64,000 nucleotides of DNA from Bacteroides finegoldii DSM 17565 (GCF_000156195.1 NZ_GG688326.1:141611-205610); one strand, 5' to 3'; counted from the stretch's first letter, positions 39,401 to 48,761 are shown. Notes: generated by a model from the sequence alone, not told the origin. Made by a program: numbers and translations.

Positions 39401-40681
39401 TTAGTATGCGAAAAGAGGATATTTCTTCATCGTTTCGTTCACACGTGCGCGGACTTGTGCGATCACCTCTTCATTTTCTACGTTAGACAAAACAGTCTCG
39501 ATCATTTCAGCAATTTCAAGCATTAAGTCTTCTTTAGCACCACGAGTCGTGATAGCAGGAGTACCCAAACGGATACCGGAAGTCTGGAATGCGGAACGGC
39601 TGTCGAACGGAACCATGTTCTTGTTAACGGTAATGTCGGCAGAAACCAATGCCTTTTCCGCTACTTTACCTGTCAAATCAGGATATTTGCTGCGCAGGTC
39701 TACCAGCATGGAGTGATTGTCCGTACCGCCGGAAACAATTGTAAAGCCACGATCGATCAAAGCCTGTGCAAGTACGGCAGCGTTCTTCTGTACCTGTTTT
39801 GCATATTCCTTGAACTCAGGTTGTAGGATTTCACCGAAAGCTACCGCTTTGGCAGCAATAACGTGTTCCAATGGTCCGCCCTGAATACCCGGGAAAACGG
39901 CAGAATCCAGCAATTGAGACATCATCTTGATTTCTCCCTTCGGAGTTTTCTTACCCCATGGGTTAGGGAAATCTTTACCCATCATGATAACACCGCCGCG
40001 AGGTCCGCGAAGTGTCTTATGTGTAGTCGAAGTGACAATGTGTGCATATTTAACCGGATTTTCAAGTATTCCGGCAGCAATCAGACCGGCAGGGTGTGCC
40101 ATATCGATCATCAGGATAGCGCCTACTTTGTCAGCGATTTCGCGCATACGCTTGTAGTCCCATTCGCGAGAGTAAGCGGAACCGCCACCGATAATCATTT
40201 TCGGTTTCTCACGTAAAGCGACTTCTTCCATCTGGTCGTAGTCCACCCGTCCTGTTTCTTTATTCAGATTGTATTCGCAAGGAGTATAAATGATACCGGA
40301 AGTATTCACCAATGAACCATGAGAGAGATGTCCGCCGTGAGCTAAGTTCAGTCCCATGAATTTGTCGCCCGGATTCAGTACAGCCAGGAAAACTGCTGCA
40401 TTGGCCTGTGCTCCGGAGTGCGGCTGTACGTTTGCCCATTCAGCACCGAAAATCTCTTTCAAGCGGTCGATAGCGATTTGCTCGCTCTGGTCTACTACTT
40501 CACAGCCTCCGTAATAGCGTTTGCCCGGATAACCTTCTGCGTACTTGTTGGTCAGGCAAGAACCCATTGCCTGCATTACCTGGTCGCTCACGAAGTTTTC
40601 TGATGCAATCAGCTCAATACCTTTTAGCTGACGTTGATGCTCTTTTTCGATAATATCGAAAATTAAGTCGTCTCTTTTCAT
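39401..40681 (-). CDS. glyA: Serine hydroxymethyltransferase
   Basis: A 426-residue PLP enzyme interconverting serine and glycine with methylene-THF. The PLP lysine is in [51 protein letters not shown] and the ending on [13 protein letters not shown] are all family hallmarks. Its length is normal. A minus-strand TAACTTTGT element (40743-40735) is the likely promoter. It converges on fhs. Confidence 0.97.
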   Translation of the reverse strand: MKRDDLIFDIIEKEHQRQLKGIELIASENFVSDQVMQAMGSCLTNKYAEGYPGKRYYGGCEVVDQSEQIAIDRLKEIFGAEWANVQPHSGAQANAAVFLAVLNPGDKFMGLNLAHGGHLSHGSLVNTSGIIYTPCEYNLNKETGRVDYDQMEEVALREKPKMIIGGGSAYSREWDYKRMREIADKVGAILMIDMAHPAGLIAAGILENPVKYAHIVTSTTHKTLRGPRGGVIMMGKDFPNPWGKKTPKGEIKMMSQLLDSAVFPGIQGGPLEHVIAAKAVAFGEILQPEFKEYAKQVQKNAAVLAQALIDRGFTIVSGGTDNHSMLVDLRSKYPDLTGKVAEKALVSADITVNKNMVPFDSRSAFQTSGIRLGTPAITTRGAKEDLMLEIAEMIETVLSNVENEEVIAQVRARVNETMKKYPLFAY

Positions 40682-40734
40682 TCTTTTATAAAGTAAGATT
40701 AAATTTTTAATTCGAGATACCTATTTTTAAGCGC

Positions 40735-40743
40735 ACAAAGTTA
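40735..40743 (-). promoter_or_regulatory. Bacteroides -7 promoter element for glyA
   Basis: TAACTTTGT on the minus strand, 54 bases before the glyA start. Confidence 0.45.
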
Positions 40744-40817
40744 ATGAAAATAAATAAAGAATGAAGGAAGTACAAGAAAAATGTTAGTAAAAAGTGGGAT
40801 TTAATGATATTTTATTC

Positions 40818-41555
40818 TTAAAGGATGAAGCCAAGCGAAAAACTTAACGCGCTGTCGCGACGATGGAAAGTAATGTTGCTCACGCCCGTGCTGCCATCGG
40901 AATTGATATTGTCATAAACAATCGACTTGGATATGTTTCCCACTCCTTGCTCATAACGGAAATCAAAGAAGATGCGCGAAATATTGACCCCTACACCGAT
41001 CACCACACTGGCATTGAACGGATAAAGTTCTTCGTGAATCCCTTTCTGGTCGAAGTTGCGGAAAGTGATTTCATTATGTTTCCCCCATAAATAACGGAGT
41101 TTGGGCCCTACGAAAATAGACATCCCGTAAGGTCCTTTTTTCACAACATTATAACCGTATAGAATAGGGAAGTCGATACTGTGCAATACAGATTGTACGG
41201 ACGCATAATCCGGTTCGATAGCAGGGTGCTGTGAGCCCAGCTTATCGAAGCTGATCTCACATTTGGTCACATTATAGGATACTTCCGGCTGGATGAAATG
41301 TTTCTTCATGTTGATGCGCATGAAGAGGGCGCCGAAATAACCGATTTTATAATTATTCTGCACCTCATCGATAGTCACATCCTTGATTTTTAGTTTGGAC
41401 ACCAGGAACATGGAAGAGTTGAATCCGGCCTTAATACCAAAGTTTATTTTCTTGGTATTGGGACGGTCCACCTTCTCTGCGTTGTAGTTCTGACCGAAAG
41501 CCATACAGCCTACGGTCAGCAAACCTAAAAGGAAAATTGTACGCAGCATATTCAT
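40818..41555 (-). CDS. Outer-membrane beta-barrel protein, PorT-like
   Basis: A 245-residue exported protein from ATG 41555, with the signal peptide LLGLLTVGCMAFGQ. The mature part opens NFGIKAGFNSSMF, the start of the PorT/outer-membrane-beta-barrel family, and ends in amphipathic strands (FDFRYEQGVGNIS and a final LSFSLGFIL). The function is unknown. The Porphyromonas PorT relation to type IX secretion should not be assumed. It starts 18 bases after the flavin-reductase stop and may be co-transcribed with the pyr genes. Confidence 0.75.
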   Translation of the reverse strand: MNMLRTIFLLGLLTVGCMAFGQNYNAEKVDRPNTKKINFGIKAGFNSSMFLVSKLKIKDVTIDEVQNNYKIGYFGALFMRINMKKHFIQPEVSYNVTKCEISFDKLGSQHPAIEPDYASVQSVLHSIDFPILYGYNVVKKGPYGMSIFVGPKLRYLWGKHNEITFRNFDQKGIHEELYPFNASVVIGVGVNISRIFFDFRYEQGVGNISKSIVYDNINSDGSTGVSNITFHRRDSALSFSLGFIL

Positions 41556-41572
41556 GGTCGTATTATCTGGGG

Positions 41573-42142
41573 TCAGTTTTTCTTTTTCTCTACACTCCAA
41601 CCAAATTTTCCGATTTTCTCACCAAGCTCATAATATCCGCCGTGTACATATACCAATGGGTTGGTTTCCGCCAACTCAAGTTTTCCGGTTTCCGGATTCA
41701 GATTCCGCTCGTCTGCCCGAACATTCACCACGTCTGCAATAAACATATCATGCGAGCCTAGAGAGACGATTTCTTTCACACGGCATTCAATGCAGAGAGG
41801 CGACTCTTCAATCAAGGGAGCGCTGACCACAGTGCAATGTCCCGGAGTCAGCTTCATTTCTTCGAATTTGTGATAATTGCGCCCCGAACGTACTCCGCAC
41901 CAGTCTGTGGCGAAAGCCATGTCTTTTGTTGTCAGATTGATAACGAACTCCATGTTCTTTTTAATAATCTCATGGGAGTATCGTTCCGGACGTACGGATA
42001 TATAGCACATGGGCGGGTTGGTGCAAATCGTGCCCGTCCATGCCACTGTGATAATATTATATTCACTTTCTTCTTTTCCGCAACTGACCAATACAGCCGG
42101 TAGCGGATAAATCATCGTTCCAGGTTTCCAATCTTGTTTCAT
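41573..42142 (-). CDS. Flavin reductase family protein
   Basis: A 189-residue FMN-binding split-barrel protein. [42 protein letters not shown] and the downstream [13 protein letters not shown] match the flavin-reductase-like family (about 170-200 residues). These bind FMN and reduce it with NAD(P)H or act as small flavoproteins. The start ATG overlaps the pyrI stop by four bases, so it belongs to the pyrB-pyrI transcript. A pyrimidine role is not implied. Confidence 0.85.
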   Translation of the reverse strand: MKQDWKPGTMIYPLPAVLVSCGKEESEYNIITVAWTGTICTNPPMCYISVRPERYSHEIIKKNMEFVINLTTKDMAFATDWCGVRSGRNYHKFEEMKLTPGHCTVVSAPLIEESPLCIECRVKEIVSLGSHDMFIADVVNVRADERNLNPETGKLELAETNPLVYVHGGYYELGEKIGKFGWSVEKKKN

Positions 42143-42600
42143 AGGATACTGATCTCTTCACGCTTTTGTTCTTTTTCGCAATAATGACATTTTACGATAC
42201 AGTTATCTTTGTCTATCACATGGAATAACGTAGCCATCGGTTCATTGTTCGTGATACATTTCGGATTGGCGCATTTTACGATTCCATGAAGCTCATCCGG
42301 CATTTTCACTTCCCTCTTTTCCACCACCTCATAATCGCGGATAATATTCAGCTTGACGTGCGGAGCCACCACCGATATACGGTTTATTTCCTCGTCGCAG
42401 AAAAACTTGTCTGCAATCTTAATGATACCTTTTTTACCCAGCTTCTTACTGTCGAGGTTGAATCCGATCGTGATATTGCTGGTCATTTGCTCCACTCCGA
42501 GCAGTTGTACTACGGTAAAGAGCTTTTCGGAAGGGATATGGTCAATCACTGTCCCGTTTTTCAGGGCAGCTACTTGCAATGCTTGTTTATTTTCGCTCAT
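42139..42600 (-). CDS. pyrI: Aspartate carbamoyltransferase regulatory subunit
   Basis: A 153-residue regulatory chain. The N-terminal allosteric domain shows [19 protein letters not shown], and the C-terminal zinc domain has four cysteines in [11 protein letters not shown] and CHYC. It binds CTP/ATP and ties catalytic trimers together. It overlaps pyrB by four bases and the flavin-reductase gene by four bases. Confidence 0.96.
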   Translation of the reverse strand: MSENKQALQVAALKNGTVIDHIPSEKLFTVVQLLGVEQMTSNITIGFNLDSKKLGKKGIIKIADKFFCDEEINRISVVAPHVKLNIIRDYEVVEKREVKMPDELHGIVKCANPKCITNNEPMATLFHVIDKDNCIVKCHYCEKEQKREEISIL

Positions 42601-43538
42601 AATAAAATATCGTTTTTAACATCATCTAATGTGATACCTAACACATCGCAAAGAATTGCTTCGCGGGCATACAGACCATTTTGCGCCTGTTGGAAATAGT
42701 ATGCTTTCGGGTTGTCATCCACATCATACGCAATCTCGTTGACACGGGGCAGCGGATGCAGGATACGCAGATTGGGACGGGTGTTCTCCAGCATTTTGTT
42801 GCGCAGGATATATACGTTCTTTACACGTTCGTATTCCATCAGATCGGTGAAACGCTCCCGTTGCACGCGGGTCATGTACAGAATGTCCGCATCAGCGATA
42901 ATCTCTTCGGTGAAATCTGTGTGCTCAACATACTTTATCTGGTGAGTCTTGCAATAGAGCTTGTACTCTTCCGGCATTTTCAACTCTTCGGGAGCGATAA
43001 AATGGAAAGTAGGGTTGAAGTGGCGCATGGCCATCAGCAGCGAGTGCACGGTACGTCCGTACTTCAAATCTCCTACCAGATAAATATTCAAGTTTTCCAG
43101 TGTTCCCTGTGTTTTGTAGATGGAATAGAGGTCGAGCATGGTTTGTGACGGATGTTGGTTGGCACCGTCTCCTGCATTGACGATAGGCACCGGAGCTACC
43201 TCGCTGGCATACCGTGCGGCCCCTTCGAGATAGTGGCGCATGACGATAATGTCCGCATAATTGCTCACCATCATAATCGTGTCTTTTAGTGTCTCCCCTT
43301 TGGAAGAACTGGTCGCTTTCGGGTCGGAAAATCCGATAACACGTGCACCGAGACGGTTGGCGGCTGTTTCAAAACTCAGGCGGGTACGTGTGGAAGGTTC
43401 GAAGAACAAGGTTGCTACTACCTTTCCTTGCAATAACCGGCGGTTGGGATTCATTTCAAACTGCTTCGCCATTTCGAGCATATAGAGGATTTTTTCTTTA
43501 GAATGTTCGGCAATGGTTACTAAACTTCTGTTTTCCAT
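42597..43538 (-). CDS. pyrB: Aspartate carbamoyltransferase catalytic subunit
   Basis: A 313-residue enzyme condensing carbamoyl phosphate and aspartate in pyrimidine synthesis. The carbamoyl-phosphate loop [13 protein letters not shown] (STRTR), [15 protein letters not shown], and [14 protein letters not shown] near the end are diagnostic. First gene of pyrB-pyrI-flavin reductase. A minus-strand TACCTTTAC at 43588-43580 is a likely promoter element, 42 bases before the start. Confidence 0.97.
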   Translation of the reverse strand: MENRSLVTIAEHSKEKILYMLEMAKQFEMNPNRRLLQGKVVATLFFEPSTRTRLSFETAANRLGARVIGFSDPKATSSSKGETLKDTIMMVSNYADIIVMRHYLEGAARYASEVAPVPIVNAGDGANQHPSQTMLDLYSIYKTQGTLENLNIYLVGDLKYGRTVHSLLMAMRHFNPTFHFIAPEELKMPEEYKLYCKTHQIKYVEHTDFTEEIIADADILYMTRVQRERFTDLMEYERVKNVYILRNKMLENTRPNLRILHPLPRVNEIAYDVDDNPKAYYFQQAQNGLYAREAILCDVLGITLDDVKNDILL

Positions 43539-43588
43539 TTTGTTATCTTTTATGTGGATAGAACTTGTTTTACCGGAGTGTAAAGGTA

Positions 43589-44030
43589 CGAAGAATTTGT
43601 GAGAAGCACAGAATTATTTCGTTTTTTTTAGGTTCAGCCGGATGATTTTTGTTTCAGCCGTTCCTGTTGGATGAAACGAGCGTATCTTTTGATTAATACG
43701 ACCGCTCGTTTTGAACCGATCGAACGGTCTGACGAGTGTAAACGGGCGGTCGTTTGGTACAAAATATACGGTCGTTTATATTGAATCGACCGCACTTTTG
43801 AGCGGCACCCCACGCGGCACCCCTTCATACCTCCTGAAATGCCCTATTGATGGGGGATACGGAAGATACCCGAAATGCGTTCCGGCACCCCATCCGGCAA
43901 CTAATATATATAATAAATAAAGAATGTATTAAAATACATTATATCTTTTTTCTCTGTAGAGTGCGATCTATCTTCGAAAAGATTCGTTCTTTTGTTGCTT
44001 GCCAATAATGGTATAATAATCAAATAACTA
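43589..44030. other. Intergenic region with repeated CGGTCG and GCGGCACCCC motifs
   Basis: About 440 bases without a convincing gene. Between 43655 and 43800 CGACCG/CGGTCG recurs many times in both orientations, often as CGGTCGTTT. At 43802-43811, 43814-43823 and 43882-43891 the motif (G/C)CGGCACCCC appears three times. Small frames here look unlike neighbouring proteins. It lies just upstream of the recombinase and may be a binding region or decayed mobile DNA. Confidence 0.5.
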
Positions 44031-44987
44031 ATGGTGCAAATGACGAACAAAAAAGGTTTTAGTCGGTGTGGCGAGCTCTACATCGATCGTTTACGTGAAG
44101 AAGGCAGATATTCTACAGCGCATGTCTATAAGAATGCTCTTTTTTCTTTCAGTGTGTTTTGTGGTACGTGTAATGTGTCGTTCAGGCAAATCACCCGTGA
44201 GAGCCTGCGGCTTTACGGGCAGTATCTTTACGAGAATGGATTGAAGCTTAATACGATTTCTACGTATATGCGTATGCTTCGTAGCATTTACAATCGTGGG
44301 GTGGAAGCGGGTAATGCCCCTTTTGTGCCGCGGTTGTTTCATGAGGCTTATACGGGAATCGATGTTTGTCAGAAGAGGGCTTTGACTGCTGCTGAACTGC
44401 ATAGGCTTTTGTTTGACGATCCCCGATCGGAACGTTTGCGTCGCATTCAGGACATTGCTTCCCTGCTGTTCCAACTTTGTGGAATGTCGTTTGCCGATCT
44501 GGCACATTTGGAAAAATCGGCTCTTGAAAATAATATACTTCGCTATAATCGTATCAAGACGAAAACGCCGATGAGTGTAGAAGTGTTGGATAGTGCTATG
44601 GTGAAGATCGACCGACTTCGGAGCGTTCGGAAGTCCCAACCCGGTTGTCCGGATTATTTGCTTGATATTCTTTGTGGTGATAAGTCACGGAAGGATGAAA
44701 AGGCTTACCGGGAATATCAGTCTGCCCTTCGCTGGTTTAACAACAGCCTGAAGGAGCTGGCGAGGGCGTTGCATCTGAAATCTCCGGTCACCTCTTATAC
44801 ATTACGCCATTCGTGGGCTACTATTGCCAAGTATCGGGGAGTGTCCATCGAAATGATTAGCGAGGCGTTGGGACATAAATCCATAAAAACCACACAGACT
44901 TATTTGAAAGGCTTCGGACTGGAAGAAAGGACAGAAGTGAATAAAGGAAATTTATCTTACATCAGAAATTGTAATGTGAAAGGATAA
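44031..44987 (+). CDS. Tyrosine-type site-specific recombinase (DNA invertase of the capsule locus)
   Basis: A 318-residue recombinase with an N-terminal SAM-like core-binding domain (about 10-100) and a C-terminal catalytic domain (about 115-318). Visible catalytic parts: Lys in RIKTKTP, YTLRHSWATIAK (Arg and the following box), LGHKSIKTTQTYL (His and nucleophile Tyr). In related Bacteroides invertases I expect LRGM at box I; here it is QLCGM with Cys150 (TGT, one transition from CGT), so activity is uncertain. It sits 36 bases before the left inverted repeat and is the obvious candidate to flip that segment. ATG 44040 is an alternative start. Confidence 0.87.
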   Translation: MVQMTNKKGFSRCGELYIDRLREEGRYSTAHVYKNALFSFSVFCGTCNVSFRQITRESLRLYGQYLYENGLKLNTISTYMRMLRSIYNRGVEAGNAPFVPRLFHEAYTGIDVCQKRALTAAELHRLLFDDPRSERLRRIQDIASLLFQLCGMSFADLAHLEKSALENNILRYNRIKTKTPMSVEVLDSAMVKIDRLRSVRKSQPGCPDYLLDILCGDKSRKDEKAYREYQSALRWFNNSLKELARALHLKSPVTSYTLRHSWATIAKYRGVSIEMISEALGHKSIKTTQTYLKGFGLEERTEVNKGNLSYIRNCNVKG

Positions 44988-45023
44988 TTAAAGATAATCA
45001 ACTGTTAATCAGTGATAAACTAT

Positions 45024-45048
45024 ATCCATTACTTTTTAGGTAACGGAT
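45024..45048 (+). repeat. Left inverted repeat (recombination site) of the invertible segment
   Basis: 25 bases: ATCCATTAC, spacer TTTTTAG, GTAACGGAT. The outer nine-base arms are near-inverted copies around a seven-base spacer, the layout of a tyrosine-recombinase core site. It matches the right repeat in inverted orientation at 24 of 25 positions. Confidence 0.9.
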
Positions 45049-45060
45049 GTAAAATTTGTT

Positions 45061-45093
45061 GCAAAGATAGCCAAAAACATAAATAGCAAACAA
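45061..45093 (-). promoter_or_regulatory. Promoter inside the invertible segment, facing away from the capsule genes
   Basis: On the minus strand TTGT (45093-45090), 20 bases, TATCTTTGC (45069-45061). An overlapping TTTG at 45090-45087 has a 17-base spacer. It points at the recombinase 3' end in this orientation. Confidence 0.7.
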
Positions 45094-45148
45094 GCAATTC
45101 TACATTTTTTTTCGTTTTATTTAAATTTTAGTATAAGAAAATCCCGGA

Positions 45149-45180
45149 GCATGAAAAGAACTCATTTTCATGCCCTATAC
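45149..45180. terminator. Hairpin inside the invertible segment
   Basis: A nine-base stem GCATGAAAA/TTTTCATGC with a seven-base loop, followed by CCTATACTTTTTATT. It could stop read-through across the segment. Strength is uncertain because the stem is AT-rich. Confidence 0.45.
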
Positions 45181-45296
45181 TTTTTATTGTCCGATTTTAA
45201 ATTCATTTTGCTGAACATCAAGCAAATTTCCGGTTGGCCCCTCCTTATACTTGTATTCTTTCCGTTTTCGTTATAGAGTATGTTCTGATGCATTTT

Positions 45297-45321
45297 ATCC
45301 GTTACCTAAAAAGTAACGGAT
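45297..45321 (-). repeat. Right inverted repeat (recombination site) of the invertible segment
   Basis: 25 bases: ATCCGTTAC, spacer CTAAAAA, GTAACGGAT. The arms are perfect nine-base inverted repeats around a seven-base spacer. It is the inverted partner of 45024-45048 with one difference. It ends 19 bases before the upxY start. Confidence 0.9.
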
Positions 45322-45340
45322 GTATATGGGGTAAAAAAAC

Positions 45341-45913
45341 ATGATTTTAACAAGCCAAAAATCAGTAAATGCTGGGCCTAGTAATGGGACAGGGGAAGGC
45401 GTAGCACACTCTAAACGCTGGTATGTAGCTATGGTGCGTATGCATCATGAGAAGAAAGTTGCCGAGCGTTTGGACAAAATGGGGATTGAAAATTTTGTTC
45501 CTGTCCAACAGGAGATTCATCAATGGAGCGACCGGCGTAAAAAAGTAGAGGCCGTTCTTCTTCCTATGATGGTATTTGTCCATGTTGATCCGAAAGAGCG
45601 TATGGAAGTCCTTAGTTTTTCTACAGTTAGTCGCTACATGGTGATGCGGGGTGAGAGCACACCGGCAGTGATTCCCGATGAGCAGATGGCTCGTTTCCGT
45701 TTTATGCTTGATTATTCCGAAGAAGCTGTTTGCATGAACAGCTCCCCTTTGGCGCGTGGTGAAAAAGTACGTGTCATCAAGGGACCTCTGACCGGACTGG
45801 TGGGTGAACTGGTCAATGTAGATGGTAAGACTAAGATTGCCGTGCGACTGAATCTGTTAGGCTGTGCATGTGTGGATATGCCTATCGGTTATGTAGAATC
45901 GGTGAAATCTTGA
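45341..45913 (+). CDS. upxY: UpxY family transcription antiterminator (NusG paralogue) of the capsule locus
   Basis: A 190-residue NusG-like protein. The NGN domain starts at RWYVAMVRMHHEKKVAERL (about residue 27) and shows VPVQQEIHQWSDRRKKVEAVLLPMMVFVH. The C-terminal KOW domain has VRVIKGPLTGLVGELVNVDGK. In Bacteroides the first gene of each capsule operon encodes such a factor, which lets polymerase read through the long leader and operon. It is the first gene after the invertible promoter. The usual partner gene upxZ does not follow; the next gene starts 60 bases later and is biosynthetic. Confidence 0.93.
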   Translation: MILTSQKSVNAGPSNGTGEGVAHSKRWYVAMVRMHHEKKVAERLDKMGIENFVPVQQEIHQWSDRRKKVEAVLLPMMVFVHVDPKERMEVLSFSTVSRYMVMRGESTPAVIPDEQMARFRFMLDYSEEAVCMNSSPLARGEKVRVIKGPLTGLVGELVNVDGKTKIAVRLNLLGCACVDMPIGYVESVKS

Positions 45914-45973
45914 TTTTAGTATCTGATTATATTTCTTTGTATCTCTGATACACAATTTATCGTTTATACTATA

Positions 45974-47902
45974 ATGGAAAAGACATTAAGGGGGATAGCT
46001 CAATACGCTCGTAAGAACTATTTGAGCTATTGGATTATTTTGGGTATTGACACGACAATATCAGTAGTATGTTCATTGATCGCTTATGCTGTCATTCATT
46101 ATATGGCACATATACCTGTGAGTGACTGGGTTTTTTGTCAGTTTGTTCTCGTTTCTTTGCTGGGTAGTGTTGTCGGCTCTTTGTTGTTCCACACGTATCG
46201 TAACACGATCCGTTTTTCCCAGGCCCGTGAGCTCTGGCGTGTCATGTGTGCCGTATTGTTCAAGTCTGTCTGCCTGCTTGCCGTTTCTTTCTGGGTTATC
46301 CCCGAAACGTCCGCGTTCGATAAATACCGTTTTTCCTGCCTTCTTCTCGACGGTCTTCTGACCCTGGTTGCGCTGACAGTCTTTCGTGTTTCACTCATCA
46401 TCACGTACGATCTATTGCTGGACTGGGTGAACAAGAAGAACACCCGTATCCTTATCTATGGCACCGACGAGGAGAGTGTGGCGCTGAAGCTTCGTCTCAG
46501 GGACAGTTCCCATTACAAGGTGGCAGGCTTTTATGTTTATGGCAGGAACAACAGCCGCCGCCGTTTGGCCGATCTTCCCATTTATTATTTTGAAAACGAT
46601 TCCGATGTGGATTACATCATCCGTAAGCGTGGCATTAAAGGTATTTTGTTTTCCCGTTATGAGGATACCCGTCTTGAGGAAAACCGTCTTTTGGAATACT
46701 GCAAGAGCAATGATCTCAAGACCCTGATAGCCCCGACGATCAGTGAGGCCGATTCTGACGGTAACTTCCACCAGTGGGTCCGTCCCATCAAGATCGAGGA
46801 CCTTTTGGGCCGTGCGGAAATCAATATCAACCTTCGCCAGGTGGCTGCGGAATTCCGTGGTAAAGTCGTTTTGGTGACCGGTGCAGCAGGCAGCATAGGC
46901 AGCGAACTTTGCCGCCAGCTTGTCGGTCTGGGCATCCGTAAACTTGTCATGTTTGATTCCGCTGAGACCCCTTTGCATAATGTGCGTCTTGAATTCGAGA
47001 AGAATTATCCCGATATAGATTTCATTCCTGTCATCGGTGACGTCCGTGTTAAAGAGCGCGTGCGTATGGTATTCGAAAATTACCATCCCCAGGTGGTCTT
47101 CCACGCCGCCGCCTACAAGCATGTTCCTTTGATGGAGGAAAACCCCTGTGAGGCGGTTTTGGTGAATGTCACCGGCTCCCGCCAGGTTGCGGACATGGCC
47201 GTTGAATACGGTGCGGAGAAGATGATAATGGTTTCTACTGACAAGGCTGTTAACCCAACGAATGTGATGGGCTGCTCCAAGCGCCTTGCCGAGATCTACG
47301 TGCAGAGTCTGGGTTGTGCCATCCGTGAGGGGAAAGTGCAAGGGCGTACCAAATTCATCACAACGCGTTTCGGAAATGTATTGGGCAGTAACGGTTCCGT
47401 CATTCCCCGTTTCAAGGAACAGATAGAGAATGGCGGTCCGGTCACCGTCACCCATCCTGATATCATCCGTTTCTTTATGACGATTCCCGAGGCCTGCCGT
47501 CTGGTGATGGAGGCCGCCACTATGGGGGAGGGCAATGAGATCTTTGTCTTTGAGATGGGCAAGGCAGTCAAGATCGTCGATCTGGCCACCCGTATGATTG
47601 AATTGGCTGGCTATCGTCCCGGTGAAGACATAAAGATCGAGTTCACGGGTTTACGTCCCGGTGAGAAGCTTTACGAAGAGGTCCTGAGCGATAAGGAGAA
47701 TACGATTCCGACTGAAAATAAAAAGATCATGATCGCTAAGGTTCGCCGGTATGAATATTCCGATATCCTTGACACTTATTCTGAGTTCGAGAGGTTGTCC
47801 CGTGCCGTCAAGATCATGGATACCGTCCGGTTGATGAAGAAGGTGGTGCCCGAGTTCAAATCGAAGAATTCTCCGAGGTTTGAGGTGTTGGATAAAGAAT
47901 AA
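45974..47902 (+). CDS. Polysaccharide biosynthesis nucleotide-sugar 4,6-dehydratase/epimerase (WbpM/CapD-like)
   Basis: A 642-residue membrane-anchored enzyme. Four hydrophobic helices (about 15-130), a Rossmann-like CoA-binding-type domain (about 155-280; TRILIYGTDEESVALKLRL), then an SDR domain with VTGAAGSIGSELCRQL at about 301, AAYKHVPLMEENPCEAV, and ILVSTDKAVNPTNVMG-like active-site loop. It has full WbpM/FlaA1-long length. Members make UDP-4-keto-6-deoxy-GlcNAc, the first step to QuiNAc, FucNAc and similar. A large antisense frame (46412-47455) is a codon-bias shadow. It follows upxY in the capsule operon. Confidence 0.9.
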   Translation: MEKTLRGIAQYARKNYLSYWIILGIDTTISVVCSLIAYAVIHYMAHIPVSDWVFCQFVLVSLLGSVVGSLLFHTYRNTIRFSQARELWRVMCAVLFKSVCLLAVSFWVIPETSAFDKYRFSCLLLDGLLTLVALTVFRVSLIITYDLLLDWVNKKNTRILIYGTDEESVALKLRLRDSSHYKVAGFYVYGRNNSRRRLADLPIYYFENDSDVDYIIRKRGIKGILFSRYEDTRLEENRLLEYCKSNDLKTLIAPTISEADSDGNFHQWVRPIKIEDLLGRAEININLRQVAAEFRGKVVLVTGAAGSIGSELCRQLVGLGIRKLVMFDSAETPLHNVRLEFEKNYPDIDFIPVIGDVRVKERVRMVFENYHPQVVFHAAAYKHVPLMEENPCEAVLVNVTGSRQVADMAVEYGAEKMIMVSTDKAVNPTNVMGCSKRLAEIYVQSLGCAIREGKVQGRTKFITTRFGNVLGSNGSVIPRFKEQIENGGPVTVTHPDIIRFFMTIPEACRLVMEAATMGEGNEIFVFEMGKAVKIVDLATRMIELAGYRPGEDIKIEFTGLRPGEKLYEEVLSDKENTIPTENKKIMIAKVRRYEYSDILDTYSEFERLSRAVKIMDTVRLMKKVVPEFKSKNSPRFEVLDKE

Positions 47903-47918
47903 TAAACTAGAATATATT

Positions 47919-48752
47919 ATGAACAATTCATTTTGCATTGCTACAAGTATACAGAAAAAAGTCGGTGGGATACTTCCCTGCTTGTTTGCACTCTTTTTGC
48001 TTGCTTCCTGCCAGTCATACAAGAAAGTTCCCTACCTGCAGGATTCTGAAATTGTGGGACAGGTTACCCAACAGGAAACCCTGTATGATGCCAGAATAAT
48101 GCCTAAGGATCAACTTACTATCATGGTATCATGTACGAACCCTGAATTGGCGGCTCCTTTCAACCTCGGAATGACTGGTTCTGCTGGTTTGACTGCCGGA
48201 AATTCACAGGGCGCTTCCCAATCCTCCCAACAGACTTATCTGGTGGATAACGAGGGGAATATCAATTTTCCTGTATTGGGGACATTGAAAGTCGGGGGAC
48301 TGACCAAAAAGGAGGTAGAGCAAATGATAGTGGAAAAGTTGAAACCCTACATAAAAGAAACTCCGATTGTTACTGCACGCATGGTCAATTACAAAATCTC
48401 CGTATTAGGAGAAGTCGCTAGTCCCGGTACATTTACTATCAGCAATGAGAAAGTGAATTTATTGGAAGCTTTGGCCATGGCAGGTGATATGACCATTTAT
48501 GGAATCCGTGACAATGTAAAGTTGATTCGTGAAGATGCCAATGGTAAACAACAAATCATAACACTGGATCTTAATAAGGCTGAAACTCTTCTTTCTCCTT
48601 ACTATTGGTTGCAGCAGAATGATATTGTTTATGTGACTCCGAATAAGGCAAAGGCTCGCAATTCGGATATCAGTAATAGTACAAGTATATGGTTTTCGGC
48701 TACTTCTATTTTAATTTCATTGGCAAGTTTATTAGTAACAATCTTCAGATAA
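47919..48752 (+). CDS. Wza-type polysaccharide export lipoprotein
   Basis: A 277-residue outer-membrane protein from ATG 47919, with lipoprotein signal LFALFLLASC (Cys about residue 35). The poly-export domain begins near YDARIMPKDQLTIMVSC, followed by NFPVLGTLKVGGLTKKEVEQMI and an SLBB domain with ISVLGEVASPGTFTISNEKVNLLEALAMAG. A C-terminal hydrophobic segment follows. It forms the export channel for the capsule with the adjacent Wzc-like protein, whose gene starts 9 bases downstream. Confidence 0.9.
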   Translation: MNNSFCIATSIQKKVGGILPCLFALFLLASCQSYKKVPYLQDSEIVGQVTQQETLYDARIMPKDQLTIMVSCTNPELAAPFNLGMTGSAGLTAGNSQGASQSSQQTYLVDNEGNINFPVLGTLKVGGLTKKEVEQMIVEKLKPYIKETPIVTARMVNYKISVLGEVASPGTFTISNEKVNLLEALAMAGDMTIYGIRDNVKLIREDANGKQQIITLDLNKAETLLSPYYWLQQNDIVYVTPNKAKARNSDISNSTSIWFSATSILISLASLLVTIFR

Positions 48753-48761
48753 TAACATCGT

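Larger units (their letters stand above)
45049..45296. other. Invertible promoter segment of the capsule locus (assembled OFF)
   Basis: A 248-base segment between inverted repeats, with no gene. The only good promoter inside faces left, away from upxY (TATCTTTGC on the minus strand at 45069-45061). Flipping would place this element at about 45276-45284 on the plus strand with a start point near 45291, about 50 bases before upxY. A hairpin GCATGAAAA/TTTTCATGC (45149-45173) followed by a T-rich run may terminate read-through from the other side. Confidence 0.85.

Noticed and set aside
43634..43920. Small frames on both strands in the repeat-rich region before the recombinase
   Set aside because: Composition follows the DNA repeats, starts lack promoter context, and the two frames oppose each other over the same bases.
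46412..47455. 347-codon open frame on the minus strand
   Set aside because: It lies entirely inside the WbpM/CapD-like gene, whose motifs are certain. Long antisense frames are a codon-usage effect, and the translation resembles no protein.
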